DNA of 64,000 nucleotides from Sulfitobacter sp. DSM 110093 (lineage in GTDB: Bacteria > Pseudomonadota > Alphaproteobacteria > Rhodobacterales > Rhodobacteraceae), in contig NZ_CP085167.1 of assembly GCF_022788715.1 (NCBI RefSeq), positions 741,001 to 805,000 of the forward strand, written 5' to 3'. This document shows positions 55,792-64,000 of this stretch, piece by piece. Numbering within the stretch: the first letter of the stretch is position 1; every line of letters begins with the position of its first letter. Made by a program: the position numbers and the translations under genes. The notes under the pieces were generated by a model. It was not told where the DNA came from. It did not search any database and was given only the letters and a program-made list of their open reading frames with translations.

Positions 55792-57471
55792 ATGAGGCGC
55801 AGCGCTAAAACAACTATGCTTATCAGGCGGATTAAGCATTTTCGCAATGATGAGAGCGGCGGCATGCTGATCCTTATGCTTGCGATTTTTTTCGGCATAA
55901 CGATCTTTGGCGGACTCGCGGTTGATCTGGCGAACCACGAGCGGACGCGGACCACCTTTCAAACCCATCTCGACAATGCGGTTCTGGCCGCGGCGAGCCT
56001 GTCGCAAGAGCTTGACGCTGAAGAGGTGGTGCGCAGCTATCTTTTGTCGGCGGGGTTGGACCCAAGTGAAGTTGAAATCGATACAAGTGAAGAGAGAATT
56101 GGCGGTATTCTGGTGGGGCGGACGGTCGAGGCCTCTTTGCCTGCGGGGCTAAATACCTATTTCTTTCGCTTCTTCGACATCGAGACGCTTGGCATGACGA
56201 TCAGCTCCGAAGCGACAGAACGGGTGGAAGATATTGAAATTTCGCTGGTACTCGACGTTTCTGGCTCAATGGGGGAACGGACCAGCGACCGGAGTGGGAT
56301 CAAACTTGATCTTCTCAAGAACGCAGCCAGCGATTTTGTTGAGACCATTCTGAGCGATTCCGAAGAAGGGCGCGTCTCGATCTCGATCATTCCTTACTCG
56401 ACCAAAGTGAACGCGGGAGAGGAACTGCTTAGCCAGTATTCTGTAACAGGGGAACACGCCTATTCGGATTGTGTTGATTTCGATGCGGACGATTTCACTC
56501 GATTGGGACTGAGCACAAGCCAAGAGCTCCAGCGCACAGGGCATTTTTTGATAGGAGCAATGTCAACTTACTATCCTACTGCAGGGCAGTGGGTCTGCCG
56601 ATTTGATGCCGGTTTTCCGATTACGCCGCTGTCCAGTTCTGTGCGTGAGTTGCAATCCCAAATTTCCGCTCTCACCGCGTTGGGCTCGACATCAATTGAT
56701 ATGGGAGCCAAGTGGGGGCTGGCCCTGCTTGATCCTTCCGCGCAGGTTCCAGTTGGGAATCTGGTCACTTCCGGTCAAATTGAGTCCGAATTTCGTGGAC
56801 GCCCACACGCCTACGACGAAGAAAACAGTATGAAAGTTCTGGTGCTGATGACGGACGGTGAAAACCGTGAGGAGTACCGACTTCACCCCAGCTATACCTC
56901 CGGTTCATCGGGAGTCACGCGTACCCGTGTAAGGAACACAGACTACTATACTGTGGATTCTCCTGAGACCTACTATGAGAATGATGGGGAGCGCCCTTAT
57001 CCCGAAAGGTATTTCTACGCCACCCATTCCTCTTCTTATGACCGAATCTGGAGCGATTACAGGCTAATTGATCATCCGAATTTTGGTGACGCATGGCGTG
57101 CTGAAGAAGAAGATCTTACTTGGCCGCAAGTCTGGAATGAAATGTCACCCTATTACTATGGGTACAACCTATATGGAATTAAGCGAAGTTCAGGTGCATC
57201 AAGCCGCGCCTCATATTTCAGAGACCATGTAACCAATACAATCAGTGCAGGTGAGAAAGACCGTCGGCTGCGTCAAATCTGCGATACGGCCAATGATGCC
57301 GGGGTCGTAATTTACTCCATCGGCATGGATGTCGACAGCACAAGCTCGCTTAACCTTTTGAAAGATTGCGCTTCTTCCGAGACCCATTATTTCAACGTCG
57401 AGGGGCTGGAGATTCAGACTGCATTCGACATGATCGCCGCGTCTATCTCTATGTTGCGGTTGACGAAATGA
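55792..57471 (+). CDS. TadG-like pilus assembly protein with von Willebrand A domain
   Basis: A 559-residue envelope protein. The N-terminus has a prepilin-like hydrophobic helix (about 25-47, GGMLILMLAIFFGITIFGGLA) after a charged leader, typical of TadG/Flp-associated proteins. A vWA domain follows from about 148, with an intact MIDAS (VLDVSGSMG, the mid-domain Thr region and LMTDGENR). The central 400-470 stretch is rich in Tyr and Ser. GAGGGATG precedes the ATG. It is coupled to two TadE-like genes by ATGA overlaps; no other Tad genes are near. Confidence 0.85.
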   Translation: MRRSAKTTMLIRRIKHFRNDESGGMLILMLAIFFGITIFGGLAVDLANHERTRTTFQTHLDNAVLAAASLSQELDAEEVVRSYLLSAGLDPSEVEIDTSEERIGGILVGRTVEASLPAGLNTYFFRFFDIETLGMTISSEATERVEDIEISLVLDVSGSMGERTSDRSGIKLDLLKNAASDFVETILSDSEEGRVSISIIPYSTKVNAGEELLSQYSVTGEHAYSDCVDFDADDFTRLGLSTSQELQRTGHFLIGAMSTYYPTAGQWVCRFDAGFPITPLSSSVRELQSQISALTALGSTSIDMGAKWGLALLDPSAQVPVGNLVTSGQIESEFRGRPHAYDEENSMKVLVLMTDGENREEYRLHPSYTSGSSGVTRTRVRNTDYYTVDSPETYYENDGERPYPERYFYATHSSSYDRIWSDYRLIDHPNFGDAWRAEEEDLTWPQVWNEMSPYYYGYNLYGIKRSSGASSRASYFRDHVTNTISAGEKDRRLRQICDTANDAGVVIYSIGMDVDSTSSLNLLKDCASSETHYFNVEGLEIQTAFDMIAASISMLRLTK

Positions 57472-58001
57472 TCCCGGCATTCCTTAAAAACCGCTTTCGC
57501 AAATCAGAGGACGGGGGCGTGACGATTGAGTTCGTCATTCTGTTTCCCCTTGCGCTCTACTTCTTCTTTCTTGCGCTTGAGACTGGCCTGTGGAGCGCGC
57601 GTGAGATCATGCTGCGCCGGGCGACCAATCTGGCGGTGAGGGACGTGCGTTTGTCCACGGGAAATGCGCCGAATTATGAGGCCATGAAAACGCTGATCTG
57701 CGAGCGGTCTGTTTTCCAAGCTGGCTGTCTTGAAGGCATCCGGATTCAGATGGAAGCCATGCCCGTTGCCGATTGGGCCGATCTGACGGGGCCCGCGCCC
57801 TGCGTAGATCGGACTGAAAATTATGATGCCGCAAACGACTATAAACCCGGCCAGCAGAACAACCTGATGATGATGCGGGTCTGCCGGTTTTTTGATCCGC
57901 TTTTGCCGGGAACGGGGTTGGGGCGTCAGTTGCCCGAAGGGTCTGATGGGGAATATGGTGTGCGGATCACGACCGCCTTCGTGACGGAGCCGCGCGGATG
58001 A
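57468..58001 (+). CDS. TadE/TadG-like pseudopilin
   Basis: A 177-residue protein with a basic leader, then DGGVTIEFVILFPLALYFFFLALETG, a TadE-type hydrophobic N-terminal helix with the conserved glutamate after the cleavage-like site. The rest is a periplasmic globular domain with two cysteines. The start overlaps the vWA gene by four bases and the stop overlaps the next gene by four. Confidence 0.85.
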   Translation: MIPAFLKNRFRKSEDGGVTIEFVILFPLALYFFFLALETGLWSAREIMLRRATNLAVRDVRLSTGNAPNYEAMKTLICERSVFQAGCLEGIRIQMEAMPVADWADLTGPAPCVDRTENYDAANDYKPGQQNNLMMMRVCRFFDPLLPGTGLGRQLPEGSDGEYGVRITTAFVTEPRG

Positions 58002-58564
58002 AGCTTTTGGGCAAACTACAACGATTTTACCATGACGAAGAGGGCAGTCAGACGATTGCCTTCCTTGTGTTGCTGCCGCTTTTGGTCTGGTCGATCATGG
58101 CGATGCTGACCTTTACAGACGCCTTTCGCGTGCGTGGCATGGCGACGGATGCCACTGCCGTCATCGCAGATAGCCTCTCGCGTCAAACCACGCCGATTGA
58201 CATGGATGATCTGCGTGGATTTCAGGCCGTCGGCGAACGTTTGACAGGCTATCAGGTTGCTTTGCGTGTGACCCAAGTGCGCTGTGTTCGGGACTGCGCA
58301 AATCTCAATGCCCGGACCCTTCGGGTCGATTTCTCGCGCGGGATAGATCTGGATAGTCTCGGCAATCAGGATTTCACCGCGGGTGAATCCCGGCAACGCG
58401 TGCCGCTTATGGCTGAAGGGGACCGTTTGGTGTTGGTTGAGACATCATTCATGCACGAGCCTATCGCGCAAATCGGGCTTGAGGGCAGGGAGGTCAGTGT
58501 ATCTCACGCCACCCGCATGCGCTTTTCGCCGCAGCTTTGTTGGGAAGAATGCACGGTTAGCTGA
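57998..58564 (+). CDS. Second TadE/TadG-like protein
   Basis: A 188-residue protein built like its neighbour: a leader FYHDEEGSQTIAFLVLLPLLVWSIMAMLTF with the hydrophobic segment at about 20-41, then a periplasmic domain. It has three cysteines near residues 100-106 and 183. It is the last gene of the three-gene operon. A partial stem (GGGCCG / CGGCCC) at 58645-58665 lies beyond it, without a T-run. Confidence 0.82.
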   Translation: MKLLGKLQRFYHDEEGSQTIAFLVLLPLLVWSIMAMLTFTDAFRVRGMATDATAVIADSLSRQTTPIDMDDLRGFQAVGERLTGYQVALRVTQVRCVRDCANLNARTLRVDFSRGIDLDSLGNQDFTAGESRQRVPLMAEGDRLVLVETSFMHEPIAQIGLEGREVSVSHATRMRFSPQLCWEECTVS

Positions 58565-58672
58565 TACCGGCCGAGCAAAATTAGCAAAACTGCGATGCGC
58601 GGAACCTGCCGATCTATGTCGCTGGCTCCGCGACTTTCGTATCAGGGCCGCCCGTTGGACGGCCCCGCTCTC

Positions 58673-61600
58673 TTAGCCCTGAAGCGCTTTCACACCAATC
58701 GCATCCTCGGCCTGTGCCTTGATCGCCAGAGCGGCGGCATGGGCGCCAGCGGCGGTGGTGAAATATGGGATCTTGTCATAAAGCGCGATGGAGCGGATGG
58801 ATTTGCTGTCTTCGACGGCCTGTGCACCTTCGGTGGTGTTCATCACTAGATGCACATCGCCGTCTTTCATCAGATCGGTGATGTCCGGGCGGCCTTCGTA
58901 GACCTTGTTCACTACATCGCAGGCGTGACCGTTCGCGGTGAGCCATTCCGCAGTGCCGCGCGTGCCGATTAGGGTAAAGCCTTGGGCAAGCAGGATTTCT
59001 GCTGCATCCAGCATGCCTTGGCCCTTGTCCGCATCTTTGACTGAAAGGAATGCACAGCCCTTACGCGGCAGCGGGTTGCCTGCGCCCAACTGCGCCTTCA
59101 GGAAGGCACGGGGGAAGTCGCGGTCCCAGCCCATGACCTCACCCGTAGAGCGCATTTCAGGCCCCAGCAGCGTGTCGACGCCGGGGAAACGGGCAAAGGG
59201 CAGCACGGCCTCTTTGACCGAGAACCACGGCATGTTGGGATCAGCCAGCGTCATCGGGTCGCCCAGCGGCAGGGTGTCTTCGTAAGCGGCGGAGGCGTCA
59301 TAAGGTGCGCGTAGGGGGAAGTTGCTGAGCGGCTCCCCGGCCATGATCCGTGCGGCGATGGAGGCGATGGCGCTGTCGGTCGCTTTGGCCACGAAGGGCA
59401 CCGTGCGCGAGGCGCGGGGGTTCACTTCGATGAGGTAGATATCGCCATCTTTGACCGCGAATTGGATGTTCATCAGGCCGACGACATTCAGTGCCAGCGC
59501 CAGTGCGCGGGTCTGCTCTTCGACCTCGGCGATGATTTCGCGGGGGAGGGAATAGGGCGGCAAGGAGCAAGCGCTGTCACCAGAGTGCACGCCTGCTTCT
59601 TCGATGTGCTGCATGATGCCTGCAACATGGACGTTTTTGCCATCGCAGAGCGCGTCGACGTCAAGCTCCACAGCACCCGAGAGGTAGCTGTCGAGCAGAA
59701 CGGGACTGTCGCCCGAGACGACCACAGCGTTGGTGATGTAACGCTCAAGGCTGGCTTGGTCGCGCACAATCTCCATCGCGCGGCCACCCAGAACATAGGA
59801 AGGGCGGATCACCAGCGGAAAGCCGATTTCTTTGGCGATTTCCATCGCTTCGGCGTCGGAATGGGCAATACCGTTGCGTGGCTGTTTCAGCCCGAGGTTC
59901 AGCACAAGCTGCTGGAAACGCTCGCGGTCTTCGGCCAGGTCGATCATGTCGGGCGTGGTGCCAAGGATCGGGATGCCAGCCTCTTGCAGGCCATTGGCAA
60001 GCTTTAGTGGGGTTTGGCCGCCAAACTGGACGATGACGCCGTGCAGCGTGCCGTTTTCCTGCTCGACGCGCAGGATTTCCATGACGTGTTCAAAGGTCAG
60101 CGGCTCGAAATAGAGGCGGTCAGAGGTGTCATAGTCGGTCGAGACCGTCTCGGGGTTGCAGTTGACCATGATGGTCTCATAGCCCGCATCCGTGAGTGCG
60201 TAGCAGGCGTGGCAGCAGCAATAATCGAACTCGATGCCCTGACCGATCCTGTTGGGGCCACCGCCGAGGATGACGACCTTTTTGCGGTCAGACGGCCGCG
60301 CTTCGCATTCCGCCTCGCCCATCAACGGGGTCTCATAGGTGGAATACATATAGGGGGTCTGTGCCTCGAATTCGGCGGCGCAGGTGTCGATCCGTTTGAA
60401 CACGGCTTTGACCCCAAGCGCGATGCGGGCGTCGCGGACGCTTGCTTCGGCTTGATCTGTCAGAATGGCGAGGCGGGCATCGGTGAAACCCATCATCTTG
60501 AGCATCCGCACCGCATCGGCATCGTCTGGCAAGCCATTGGCGCGAATGTCTTCTTCGGCCTCTATGATCTCGCGAATGCGAGCAAGGAACCACGGATCGA
60601 ACATCGTATGCGCGTGCAGATCGACGTCATTCATGCCGTGGCGCATCGCTTGGGCGATGGTGCGCATACGGTCAGGTGTCTGCGCGGTGATCGCCTTGAT
60701 AAGCGCTGCTGTGTTCTCGGGCGCGTCGTTTGGCAGATCGGCGTTAAAGCCGGTGATCTCAACTTCGTCAAAGCCGGTAAGTCCCGATTCCATCGATGCC
60801 AGCGCTTTTTGCAGGCTCTCGTGGATGGTGCGGCCAATCGCCATGGCTTCGCCGACCGACTTCATCGCTGTGGTGAGATGTGGCTCGGCACCGGGGAATT
60901 TTTCAAAGGCGAATTTGGGGATCTTGGTGACGACATAGTCGATGGACGGCTCAAACGATGCGGGCGTGACGCCGGTGATGTCGTTGTCGAGTTCATCCAG
61001 CGTAAAGCCCACGGCGAGCTTTGCGGCAATCTTTGCAATCGGGAAGCCGGTCGCCTTGGATGCCAGCGCCGAAGAGCGCGAAACCCGCGGGTTCATCTCG
61101 ATTACCACCATGCGGCCATCGGCGGGGTTCACCGCCCATTGCACGTTGGAGCCGCCAGTCTCCACCCCAATTTCGCGCAGGACGGCAATCGAGTGGTTGC
61201 GCATGATCTGGTATTCTTTGTCCGTGAGCGTCAGGGCCGGGGCCACGGTGATGCTGTCGCCGGTATGCACGCCCATCGGGTCGATGTTCTCGATCGAGCA
61301 GACGATGATCGCGTTGTCGGCAGTGTCGCGCACCACCTCCATCTCGAACTCTTTCCAGCCAAGCAGGGATTCATCGACGAGGATTTGGCCCATCGGTGAT
61401 GCGTCCATGCCCGAGCGGCAGTAGAATTCGTAGTCTTCGCGGTTATAGGCCACGCCGCCGCCGGTACCGCCCATGGTGAAGGCAGGGCGGATGATCGCGG
61501 GCAGGCCGACGTATTCCAACGCTTCGAGGGCGAGGTTCACACCTGCGGCGAGGTCTTTCTTGCCGTCGTCGCGCAGGGGGGCGGTAACGATGGTGGCTTT

Positions 61601-62032
61601 GGGGTTTTCAATGCCCAGACGGTCCATCGCGTCGCGGAAGAGCTTGCGGTCTTCGGCCATTTCAATGGCTTCGCGCTTGGCGCCGATCATCTCGACGCCG
61701 AATTTCTCAAGCACGCCCATCTCTTCGAGTGCGAGCGAGGTGTTCAGCCCGGTTTGGCCGCCCATGGTTGGCAGCAGCGCGTCGGGGCGCTCTTTCTCGA
61801 TGATTTTGGCGACGATCTCAGGCGTGATGGGCTCGATATAAGTCGCATCGGCAAGGCCCGGATCGGTCATGATCGTGGCCGGGTTCGAGTTGACGAGGAT
61901 GACGCGGTAGCCTTCCTCTTTCAGCGCCTTACAGGCTTGGGCGCCGGAATAGTCAAACTCGCAGGCTTGTCCGATGACAATCGGCCCCGCACCAATGATC
62001 ATGATCGACTGGATGTCGGTACGTTTCGGCAT
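58673..62032 (-). CDS. carB: Carbamoyl-phosphate synthase large subunit
   Basis: Makes carbamoyl phosphate from glutamine-derived ammonia, bicarbonate and two ATP for arginine and pyrimidine synthesis. The 1119-residue product has two ATP-grasp halves (first with TMGGTGGG and [18 protein letters not shown], second with [13 protein letters not shown] and [18 protein letters not shown]) and a C-terminal MGS-like allosteric domain ([15 protein letters not shown]). It starts at 62032 behind AGGGGG. The small subunit carA is not adjacent. Confidence 0.98.
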   Translation of the reverse strand: MPKRTDIQSIMIIGAGPIVIGQACEFDYSGAQACKALKEEGYRVILVNSNPATIMTDPGLADATYIEPITPEIVAKIIEKERPDALLPTMGGQTGLNTSLALEEMGVLEKFGVEMIGAKREAIEMAEDRKLFRDAMDRLGIENPKATIVTAPLRDDGKKDLAAGVNLALEALEYVGLPAIIRPAFTMGGTGGGVAYNREDYEFYCRSGMDASPMGQILVDESLLGWKEFEMEVVRDTADNAIIVCSIENIDPMGVHTGDSITVAPALTLTDKEYQIMRNHSIAVLREIGVETGGSNVQWAVNPADGRMVVIEMNPRVSRSSALASKATGFPIAKIAAKLAVGFTLDELDNDITGVTPASFEPSIDYVVTKIPKFAFEKFPGAEPHLTTAMKSVGEAMAIGRTIHESLQKALASMESGLTGFDEVEITGFNADLPNDAPENTAALIKAITAQTPDRMRTIAQAMRHGMNDVDLHAHTMFDPWFLARIREIIEAEEDIRANGLPDDADAVRMLKMMGFTDARLAILTDQAEASVRDARIALGVKAVFKRIDTCAAEFEAQTPYMYSTYETPLMGEAECEARPSDRKKVVILGGGPNRIGQGIEFDYCCCHACYALTDAGYETIMVNCNPETVSTDYDTSDRLYFEPLTFEHVMEILRVEQENGTLHGVIVQFGGQTPLKLANGLQEAGIPILGTTPDMIDLAEDRERFQQLVLNLGLKQPRNGIAHSDAEAMEIAKEIGFPLVIRPSYVLGGRAMEIVRDQASLERYITNAVVVSGDSPVLLDSYLSGAVELDVDALCDGKNVHVAGIMQHIEEAGVHSGDSACSLPPYSLPREIIAEVEEQTRALALALNVVGLMNIQFAVKDGDIYLIEVNPRASRTVPFVAKATDSAIASIAARIMAGEPLSNFPLRAPYDASAAYEDTLPLGDPMTLADPNMPWFSVKEAVLPFARFPGVDTLLGPEMRSTGEVMGWDRDFPRAFLKAQLGAGNPLPRKGCAFLSVKDADKGQGMLDAAEILLAQGFTLIGTRGTAEWLTANGHACDVVNKVYEGRPDITDLMKDGDVHLVMNTTEGAQAVEDSKSIRSIALYDKIPYFTTAAGAHAAALAIKAQAEDAIGVKALQG

Positions 62033-62063
62033 GGCGGCCCCCTGTGCTTGCAAATTGTCCTGC

Positions 62064-62091
62064 CTTATAGGCAAGGCGGCTGCGGCTGCAA
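62064..62091 (-). promoter_or_regulatory. Promoter of carB
   Basis: On the minus strand TTGCAG (62091-62086), a 16-base spacer and TATAAG (62069-62064), about 32 bases before the carB ATG. Confidence 0.55.
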
Positions 62092-62186
62092 GGGGGGAAT
62101 GGCCCTGACGGCCTGAGAAATAAGGGTCGCGCTGTGGCTTCAACCGCTAAGGGTAGCGTTTTAGTGCTTCTAGGGGGCTGATTGGA

Positions 62187-62972
62187 TCAGCTTGGCAGGG
62201 CGGAACGTTCGGTATCAAGGAAAATGCGCAGTGTCGCCTCGAACTCGCGGGGTTTTTCGGCGTGGAGCCAATGGCCCGCGCCGGGAATTTTGGCAAAGCG
62301 TGCTTGCGGGAACAGCGCCTTGATCGGCTCACGGTGTTCGGTGCGCACGTAATCTGACGCGCCGCCCGATAGAAAAAGTGTAGAGCCGTCAAACTGACCG
62401 CTGACATCTTCGGGCCAGCCGATAATCTTGGGCATCTCTGCCTCTAGCGTATCAAGGTTCAGCCGCCAGCGTTTGCCCGGCACGTCGAGCGATTGGGTGA
62501 AAAAGCTCTGCAACGCGCGTTCAACCCCGGCGTCAGCCAGTTGCGCCTCGGCGTCCGAACGGCGCTCGACCGTGCTGAGTTCCACGCCGCGCATGGCGTC
62601 GATGAACATCTGTTGTGTGTGGCCATAGGTGACGGGGGCGATATCTGCGATGATCACACGGCGCAGCAATTCGGGGCGGGTGAGTGCCAGCATCATCACC
62701 GCCTTGCCGCCCATAGAGTGGCCGCAAATGTCCACCGGACCGCCAAGATGGGTGATCACCTCGGCCAGATCCTGCGCCATCTCGGGATAGCTATGGGTGT
62801 CGTGATGTGGGCTGCTGCCGTGGTTGCGCATGTCCACCGTCACCACGCGGCGGCTGTCCGCGAGGCGTTTGGCGATGACACCCCAGTTGCGGCCAGAGCC
62901 GTATAGTCCATGAACGATGAACAGGGTCGGGCGGTCGGCGGCGGCTTCGCCATATTCGGTGTAATTCAACAT
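62187..62972 (-). CDS. Alpha/beta hydrolase (YbfF-like esterase)
   Basis: A 261-residue cytoplasmic esterase. The oxyanion motif FIVHGLYGSGRNWG, the nucleophile elbow ICGHSMGGKAVMML and the catalytic His in GAGHWLHAEKP are intact; the lid VERRSDAEAQL is typical of YbfF. YbfF-type enzymes hydrolyse short acyl-CoA or malonyl-CoA-like esters. It stands alone, upstream of carB on the same strand but 150 bases away. Confidence 0.88.
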   Translation of the reverse strand: MLNYTEYGEAAADRPTLFIVHGLYGSGRNWGVIAKRLADSRRVVTVDMRNHGSSPHHDTHSYPEMAQDLAEVITHLGGPVDICGHSMGGKAVMMLALTRPELLRRVIIADIAPVTYGHTQQMFIDAMRGVELSTVERRSDAEAQLADAGVERALQSFFTQSLDVPGKRWRLNLDTLEAEMPKIIGWPEDVSGQFDGSTLFLSGGASDYVRTEHREPIKALFPQARFAKIPGAGHWLHAEKPREFEATLRIFLDTERSALPS

Positions 62973-63025
62973 GCGGTCAAATTACGGGCATTGCAGGCCG
63001 GGGACCAGAGCGATTAGATGCGCCC

Positions 63026-63400
63026 ATGATTGACCGCCAAGATTTCGACACCCGCGCCGAGGCGCTGCGCCCCTTGTTCGAGGATAGGCTGCGCATCAAA
63101 GCCCGCGATCTGCGTGAGGCTTTTCACCGTGCCGGGCCGGAACTGCCGCGCGGCATTCGTGGCGATGGCGTGTTGTTGGGCAAGACCGAACATCTGGTCG
63201 CCAATCCCCATATCGCCCGTCAATTGGAGGATGCCCCTGTTTCGGCGGCATTCAATCGGGTTACGGCCCATTTGAAAAAGATCGATCCTAAAGCCCGGCG
63301 GCGCGGGATTATCTTGGATCGCTTGGCAGGGATCGCCTTCAACATTCTCGTGGTCATCGTGGGTTTTGTGATCTGGCTTTGGTGGCGCGGCTACGTTTAA
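63026..63400 (+). CDS. Small tail-anchored hypothetical protein
   Basis: A 124-residue protein. The N-terminal part is hydrophilic and helical (FDTRAEALRPLFEDRLRIKA), and the C-terminus carries one membrane helix at about 102-120 (AFNILVVIVGFVIWLWW) with a very short GYV tail, so it looks tail-anchored. I do not recognise a family. It is divergent from the esterase gene and convergent with the cupin gene. Confidence 0.75.
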   Translation: MIDRQDFDTRAEALRPLFEDRLRIKARDLREAFHRAGPELPRGIRGDGVLLGKTEHLVANPHIARQLEDAPVSAAFNRVTAHLKKIDPKARRRGIILDRLAGIAFNILVVIVGFVIWLWWRGYV

Positions 63401-63419
63401 GCCGCCGCGCCATTAAGGC

Positions 63420-63818
63420 TTAGGACGGATCGTAGTCTTCGTCCGTCACTTTTTCCATCCATTCGACGGCTTCGCCAACCTGCGCTTCTTGCATTGCAAT
63501 GTGGGTCATGGCGCTGTCAGGCGCGGCTCCGTGCCAGTGCTTTTCACCCGCACCGAACCAAACGACATCGCCTTTGTTAAGCGTCTGCATCGGGCTGCCT
63601 TCGGTCTGGGCGCGGCCTGTGCCTTCGGTGACGACCAGCGTCTGGCCCAGTGGGTGCACATGCCATGCGGTGCGCGCGCCGGGTTGGAAGGTGACAGTCG
63701 CGGCACGCAGGCGTGCAGGAGCGGGGGCCGAGATCAGCGGGGCCATCTCGACCTCTCCGGTGAAGTAATCTTCGGGGCCGGGTTCAGAGGGGCGGCTGCC
63801 TTTAGGGTGAATAATCAT
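63420..63818 (-). CDS. Cupin-domain protein
   Basis: A 132-residue single-domain cupin. The metal motif is GARTAWHVHPLGQTLVVTEG followed by GDVVWFGAGEKHWHGAAPD, with three His and a Glu-like set. The pattern resembles manganese cupins of the hydroxynitrile-lyase/GtHNL type, but the natural substrate is unknown. AAGGAG lies 7 bases before the ATG. Confidence 0.88.
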   Translation of the reverse strand: MIIHPKGSRPSEPGPEDYFTGEVEMAPLISAPAPARLRAATVTFQPGARTAWHVHPLGQTLVVTEGTGRAQTEGSPMQTLNKGDVVWFGAGEKHWHGAAPDSAMTHIAMQEAQVGEAVEWMEKVTDEDYDPS

Positions 63819-63972
63819 GCGGTTCTCCTTTGCAGAAGAATGTGGCGCGGGGAGGGGGGAGCGGCAAGGGGAAGCATGACAGTTCATCAGAGGGCAGCGC
63901 CGGACTGCGGGTGGGCACCAGCACGGGAGTTGATACCACTTAATTTCTCAAGTTTGATGTGAGGGTGATTTG

Positions 63973-64000
63973 GTGCGTTTCGTCGCAAAAGCGCCCGCCC
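63973..64000 (+). CDS. Possible start of a further gene (fragment)
   Basis: The final 28 bases could open a frame with GTG at 63973, reading MRFVAKAPA, preceded by GAGGG at 63961-63965 with 7-base spacing. No family can be called from nine residues. Confidence 0.3.

Noticed and set aside
58645..58666. Terminator between the TadE-like gene and carB
   Set aside because: A 6-bp stem with a mismatch and no T-run on either strand; not strong enough to list.

Overview
The window looks like chromosomal core DNA of an alphaproteobacterium in the Rhodobacterales, most likely the roseobacter group (Sulfitobacter-like). This rests on high GC by eye, an F1-only atpHAGDC operon without F0 genes, family signatures common in that order (DUF1150 beside Hsp20, DUF2125, DUF2161, a Hint-domain protein, a fused sulfate adenylyltransferase/APS kinase) and the N-terminus of AtpH. 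The species is inferred, not proven. I saw no tRNA, rRNA, CRISPR array, insertion sequence or prophage.

Layout. 1-5500: a thiolase start, an EAL phosphodiesterase, tag, rpsD with its own promoter and terminator, and a coupled hisC-tyrC-extensin set. 5500-14600: DUF2125, a gamma-glutamylcyclotransferase, a MotA/MotB-like ion-driven pair whose second protein carries a very long coiled coil, an M23 peptidase coupled to clpA, and gloB. 14600-21000: a methyltransferase, atpHAGDC with a terminator, and an H-type lectin protein. 21000-29700: prs, a hydroxychromene-carboxylate isomerase/hydrolase pair, the ribF-ycgN-ltaE operon, a MaoC dehydratase with an inverted-repeat control region, a HAD protein, ppaC, a YjbR protein and a DUF2161 protein. 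29700-31900: groES-groEL under a CIRCE-type operator.

31900-36300 is the most accessory-looking stretch. A histidine kinase and a receiver-only regulator are transcribed divergently from an orphan periplasmic binding protein, and a perfect 16-bp inverted repeat with a CtrA-like centre lies between them. 36300-42300: a DMT exporter, NUDIX, a lipase coupled to an isolated phnM, purEK, DUF465, and an hsp20-DUF1150 operon with a heat-shock-type promoter. 42500-51000: sat-cysC, trxB divergent from an Lrp regulator, a Hint protein lacking the usual cysteine, a 47-residue gene with a strong terminator, the lgt-methyltransferase-pgeF operon, and ubiK behind a promoter of the same layout as hsp20. 51000-64000: ybjN, proC-csaA-hydroxyacid dehydrogenase, tdk, a long ketoacyl-ACP synthase III, a three-gene TadG/TadE-like set, carB, an esterase, a tail-anchored small protein and a cupin.

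Functionally the window mixes housekeeping (ATP synthesis, translation, nucleotide and amino-acid synthesis, protein quality control) with envelope genes. The best candidates for undescribed biology are the long-stalk motor pair, the kinase/receiver/binding-protein set with its palindrome, the stand-alone TadG/E trio, and several short DNA elements in intergenic gaps.
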